From NCBI GenBank assembly GCA_039922235.1, contig JBDSAJ010000053.1, forward strand, positions 1 through 16,390: a stretch of 16,390 nt of DNA, given 5' to 3'. This stretch comes from Umezawaea sp039922235 (GTDB taxonomy: Bacteria > Actinomycetota > Actinomycetes > Mycobacteriales > Pseudonocardiaceae). The notes beneath the pieces are model-generated. The model was not told the origin of the DNA, made no database searches, and was given only the letters and a program-made list of their open reading frames with translations. The translations under genes and the position numbers were made by a program. This document shows positions 13,219-16,390 of this stretch, in pieces (the first letter of the stretch is position 1; each line of letters starts with the position of its first letter).

Positions 13219-13981
13219 TGAGCACCCTCTCAAGGAAGTCAATGGAAGGTCGGTCTCCCACGACCAGACCACCCTGGTGAATCAAAACCAAACCCATGCT
13301 GGCCATGTCCCCGATCAGCACCCGCACGACGCCCAGCGGCAGTCGGAGGTGTGCGGCGACTTCGGCAACGGACCGGGTGTCCGTGCAAATCCCGCAAATC
13401 GACCGGTGTTCCGGTAGCACCGCCGCGTCACGTTCCAGCCCGCGGTCACTGGTGGACACCAATGCCTCGATGGCAAGATCGTAGTCCGGCCTCGTGCGGC
13501 CGCCGGTCCGGGTGTACGGACGGACCAGCGATCCCGATTCGGCCGCCGGGTTCTCCTCCCGTCGCACGATCGGCTGTTGGCCGGTCGTGTACGGCAGTTG
13601 TTCCGGAACGCTGTCAGGCAGGTTGTGGGCACCGAAGAGATCTGCGCCCGGTCCGCCGAACAGACCACTTCCGTACCCGTCGATGTCGAAACGGTTCGGC
13701 ACGTCGTCGTAGTCGTACGACGAATCGTCAACCTCGCGTTGAGACATGTCGTCTAGCCCCTGCCCTGTGCCATCGATCTCCGCGCTCTCGCGTTTCGGCC
13801 TGCCGCGCTTTCGGCGGACGACCGGCTTGACGCTCGGTACTACCCCATCGGTTGCTTCCTCTACATCCGGCGCGGGGTCGGCGGCGTCCGGATCCGAGAA
13901 CTGGAAGCCCCCGACCGCCCACTCCTGGTAGTTGAAACCGCTACCGAAGCGACGTCCGTGGGCGCCCGATCTCTCAGCCAT
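13199..13981 (-). CDS. cvnC: Conservon DUF742 protein CvnC-type, with long basic/acidic N-terminal extension
   Basis: The protein has 260 residues. The DUF742 domain fills 151-260 (SLVRPYTRTGGRTRPDYDLA; EHRSICGICTDTRSVAEVAAH; LPLGVVRVLIGDMA) and contains a CGIC cysteine pair (196-199) and a winged-helix-like arrangement. Conservon C proteins are usually about half this length. Here the first 150 residues are disordered-looking, acidic and glycine-rich, and include RRKRGRPKR at 56-64, an AT-hook-like core. ATG 13981 has GGTGAG just upstream. An internal start would give a canonical-size protein, but I see no strong ribosome site that would support one. Its role in the complex is unknown; in Streptomyces it interacts with the other conservon products. 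Confidence 0.88.
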   Translation of the reverse strand: MAERSGAHGRRFGSGFNYQEWAVGGFQFSDPDAADPAPDVEEATDGVVPSVKPVVRRKRGRPKRESAEIDGTGQGLDDMSQREVDDSSYDYDDVPNRFDIDGYGSGLFGGPGADLFGAHNLPDSVPEQLPYTTGQQPIVRREENPAAESGSLVRPYTRTGGRTRPDYDLAIEALVSTSDRGLERDAAVLPEHRSICGICTDTRSVAEVAAHLRLPLGVVRVLIGDMASMGLVLIHQGGLVVGDRPSIDFLERVLSGLRRL

Positions 13982-14010
13982 CTCCGCTCACCCCCACACT
14001 CTCATGAGGT

Positions 14011-14430
14011 CTACCGCCTTACCACGCCCTGGAGCTGAGCGCGCAGCTCCGGGGTGAGTTGCTGGCCGACTCGCTCGACCAGCAGGGTCATCTCGTATGC
14101 GACAAGACCGATGTCGCAGTTGGGCGCGGCGAGCACGGCGAGGCACGACCCGTCGCTGATGGACATCAGGAACAGGTAACCCCGTTCCATCTCGACCACG
14201 GTCTGGTTCACGCCACCGGCCTCGAAGCAGCGAGCCGCACCAGCGGTGAGGCTGACCAGACCGGATGCCACGGCCGAAAGCTGTTCGGCCCGATCCCGTG
14301 GCAGGCCCTGCGAGCCGGCGAGCAGAAGCCCGTCCGCCGACACGACAACGGCATGCGCAACACCGGGTACCCGGCGCACGAAGTCGGTGATTAGCCAACC
14401 AAAGCTGCCTGGCTGAGCTGCGGTCGTCAC
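14011..14430 (-). CDS. cvnB: Conservon Roadblock/LC7 protein CvnB-type
   Basis: The 139-residue protein is a single Roadblock/LC7 (MglB-like) domain: FGWLITDFVRRVPGVAHAVV, GLLLAGSQGLPRDRAEQL, GYLFLMSISDGSCLAVLA and the C-terminal helix YEMTLLVERVGQQL. Such proteins dimerise and regulate small GTPases, here presumably CvnD. The GTG start overlaps the cvnA stop codon (GTGA), and GAGGAG (14436-14441) lies 5 nt upstream, so translation is probably coupled to cvnA. cvnC follows after 29 nt. Confidence 0.93.
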   Translation of the reverse strand: MTTAAQPGSFGWLITDFVRRVPGVAHAVVVSADGLLLAGSQGLPRDRAEQLSAVASGLVSLTAGAARCFEAGGVNQTVVEMERGYLFLMSISDGSCLAVLAAPNCDIGLVAYEMTLLVERVGQQLTPELRAQLQGVVRR

Positions 14431-16390
14431 TCCTGCTCCTCGTCTTGCCGGCTCGACTGGTCACCAGCGTAAGCGTCGATCAACGCGTGTCGCCCTCGTC
14501 GGACGCCCTGCTGAAGACTCGACATCCGTCCACGGATCGCGTCAGGCGACCGTGGTGGCAGCGGGGGCCGCTGCGATTGAGACGCCGAGGGGATCTTCGG
14601 CGCCGCTGACCCTGGCACAAGCTGAGCCTTGGGCACCCGCTTGGGCAACCCCGCTTGTGTCTTGGCGTCTGGCGTTTTGCTGAGCAGTGCCTGGGCAGCG
14701 GACCAGCCTTCGTCGGCCGGGGACTGCCAAGCGCTTTCGGCGGTCGGTTCCGCCTGCATCTGTGGGGCCTCCTGCTCCTCTGCCTGCTCGACCTCGACCT
14801 CGGCCACCGGCTCCGGTTCGGGGACGGGTGCGGCCTCGGGTCGGGGCGCCCGCTTCGGGAGACCCGAAGCGGACAGACCGTCGAGCCTTGAGGGTACGGA
14901 AACCTCGGTGGTGGTGGGAGCCACAGCCGGAACGGGTTTCGGCTTGCGGGTCGGGAGGACGGGTTCCTCCTGGTCCGAGAGCGGCGGTTCCACCACCGGC
15001 TCGTCCAGGATCGGCTCGTGCTTCTCCGCGGCGGGAACAGCTTGCGCCTTGGCCGCGGAGGTCTCGCTCCCGACCGCCTGGAACCACTGGGACAGGACCG
15101 CCTCGTAGATCGGGAGGCGCTCGGTCGGGGCGTCGAGGTCCTGGTCGACCTCCCTGCTGCGCGCCGGCGTGTTGCCGTTGCGCCGCTCCGGCTCGGGCTC
15201 CGCCACCGCGGCGCGGGGCACCACGGGCTCGAAGCGGGTCGTCTCGTAGCCCGACTGGATGGGCGCCGACGCGTCCTCGTGGCGGTCCTCGTAGGCGGTG
15301 AACAGGGTCTGCTCACCGGTCGACGGACCGGGGTCGTTGGCGTTGGCGTGCTCGGGCCACGACTTCTCCGCCGGCGCCTGGTCGCCCGACATGGGCAGCC
15401 AGACGTTGGAGTCCTCTTCCGGCCGCGTGACGCCGAACGCGGGGATCGCGTTGGGCTCGGGGACGGACTCGCCCCGCACGAAGCTGACCGGCATGTTGAC
15501 GTCCGGCTGCGCGAAGTTGCCGGTCGGGGTGAACTCCTGCGACGGGAAGCCGCCGGTGTTCGTCAGGCTGCCCGACGAGTGGTAGCCGGTCTCGCCGGGG
15601 CCACCCTGCGACGGGAAGCCACCGCCCTGTGACGGGAAGCCGGCACCTTGCGACGGGAAGCCGCTGCCCTGTGAGGGGAAGCCGCCGCTGTCGTCGTCGA
15701 AGCGCGGGGAGCCGCTGAACGCGCCCGCGATGCCGCTGGCCCGCTGCGCCGGGTTGAAGTCCGTGAGCGAGTCGGACGGTCCGCCCAGCGGGGCGGCCTG
15801 ACCGGGCTGCTGCACGAGCGTGCCGGGGACGACGACGAGCGCGGTGGTGCCGCCCTCGATGTCCTCGTTGACCCGGAGGCGGACCTTGATGTCGTGCCGC
15901 TTCGCCAGCCGGGCGACCACGTAGAGGCCCATTCGGCGGGACACGGCGACGTCGACGTCCGGCGGGTCGGCCAGCCGTTCGTTGGCGTCGAGGATGTCCT
16001 GCTCGGCCATGCCGACGCCGCGGTCCTGGATCTCGATCGCCAGTTCACCCTTGCGGGTACGAGCAGTCCGGACCGTGACCTTCGTCACAGGATCGGAGAA
16101 CGCGGTGGCGTTGTCCAGCAGCTCCGCGATCAGGTGCACGAGGTCGTTGACCGCGCGGCCCTGGACCGTGAGCTCCGGTGTCTGGCCGACCTGGACCCGT
16201 GCGTACTGCTCGACCTCGGACACCGCGGCGCCCAGCACCTCGGCCGCCGGAACGGGCCGGGTGAGGCGACGCGAGAGGTCGGTGCCCGAGAGGACCAGCA
16301 GGTTCTCCGAGTTGCGGCGCATGCGGGTCGCGAGGTGGTCCAGCTCGAACAGGCTGGCGAGCTGGTCCGGGTCCTGCTCGTCCTGCTCCA
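14427..16390 (-). CDS. cvnA: Conservon sensor kinase-like protein CvnA-type (5' part outside window)
   Basis: The frame stays open to the right edge, giving 653 visible residues of the C-terminal part. The visible start contains FELDHLATRMRRNSENLLVL, the conserved pseudo-H-box of nitrate-sensor-like conservon kinases. A HATPase domain follows with N-box ELLDNATAFSDP, G1 DRGVGM and G2 RMGLYVVARLAKRH. The remaining 450 or so residues are a long low-complexity tail with a four-fold FPSQGxG heptad repeat, many Pro/Glu pairs (EPEPERR, PVPEPEP) and a conserved terminal segment MSSLQQGVRRGRHALIDAYA. The extracellular sensor and membrane segments must lie outside the window. It is the first gene of the cvnA-B-C-D cluster and should receive the signal passed on to CvnD. 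Confidence 0.92.
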   Translation of the reverse strand, partial: EQDEQDPDQLASLFELDHLATRMRRNSENLLVLSGTDLSRRLTRPVPAAEVLGAAVSEVEQYARVQVGQTPELTVQGRAVNDLVHLIAELLDNATAFSDPVTKVTVRTARTRKGELAIEIQDRGVGMAEQDILDANERLADPPDVDVAVSRRMGLYVVARLAKRHDIKVRLRVNEDIEGGTTALVVVPGTLVQQPGQAAPLGGPSDSLTDFNPAQRASGIAGAFSGSPRFDDDSGGFPSQGSGFPSQGAGFPSQGGGFPSQGGPGETGYHSSGSLTNTGGFPSQEFTPTGNFAQPDVNMPVSFVRGESVPEPNAIPAFGVTRPEEDSNVWLPMSGDQAPAEKSWPEHANANDPGPSTGEQTLFTAYEDRHEDASAPIQSGYETTRFEPVVPRAAVAEPEPERRNGNTPARSREVDQDLDAPTERLPIYEAVLSQWFQAVGSETSAAKAQAVPAAEKHEPILDEPVVEPPLSDQEEPVLPTRKPKPVPAVAPTTTEVSVPSRLDGLSASGLPKRAPRPEAAPVPEPEPVAEVEVEQAEEQEAPQMQAEPTAESAWQSPADEGWSAAQALLSKTPDAKTQAGLPKRVPKAQLVPGSAAPKIPSASQSQRPPLPPRSPDAIRGRMSSLQQGVRRGRHALIDAYAGDQSSRQDEEQE
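15604..15687 (-). repeat. Four 21-nt tandem repeats within cvnA (FPSQGxG heptads)
   Basis: Units begin at 15604, 15625, 15646 and 15667 and share CTGYGACGGGAAGCC, with CTGTGAGGGGAAGCC in the last. They encode FPSQG followed by two small residues. A degenerate fifth copy (GGFPSQEF) lies near 15533-15556. The repeats lie in the disordered tail and are likely to vary in number between strains. Confidence 0.85.

Noticed and set aside
15604..15687. CRISPR-like short repeats
   Set aside because: The units are contiguous 21-mers without spacers and encode an in-frame heptapeptide repeat of cvnA.

Overview
The window is high-GC actinobacterial DNA. Gene content and style (AfsR-type STAND regulators, a secreted Rpf, a conservon, weak or absent Shine-Dalgarno sites) suggest a filamentous actinomycete, most likely of the Pseudonocardiales. 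That assignment is inference, since no rRNA or marker gene is present.

Layout, left to right. The 3' end of a MoaD gene (1-177, +) is followed by a convergent intergenic stretch carrying two copies of a 62-nt element. An AfsR-like regulator lacking the BTAD domain (421-3129, -) comes next. A 403-bp divergent region then holds a CRP-type box, a sigma70-like promoter and a probable c-di-AMP (ydaO-type) riboswitch, all serving the secreted resuscitation-promoting factor RpfA (3533-4195, +). After strong hairpins comes a second, complete BTAD-NB-ARC-TPR regulator with a TTA codon near its start (4313-7024, +). It runs tail to tail into a minus-strand set: a Mog-MoaE fusion (7011-7937), MoaC (7934-8416) and an ACT-domain malic enzyme (8446-9837). 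A 61-aa conserved hypothetical (9945-10130, -) diverges from an XPB-N/WYL-like protein (10203-12458, +). After a double-hairpin terminator, a conservon is read on the minus strand in the order cvnA (partial, running off the right edge), cvnB, cvnC, cvnD (16390 to 12613).

How the genes fit together. MoaD, MoaE and MoaC with Mog make molybdopterin and adenylylate it. The arrangement moaD, rpfA, moaE/mog, moaC, small hypothetical, XPB-associated protein mirrors, as I recall it, the M. tuberculosis block Rv0868c to Rv0862c. Compared with that block, two STAND regulators and a malic enzyme have been inserted, mog and moaE are fused, and the ercc3 helicase gene does not follow. The RpfA leader combines inputs that point to second-messenger control of dormancy exit (cAMP through CRP, and c-di-AMP). 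The conservon encodes a membrane kinase-like protein, a Roadblock protein, a DUF742 protein and a small GTPase, which in Streptomyces form a signalling complex.

No tRNA, rRNA, CRISPR array, transposase or phage gene was seen.
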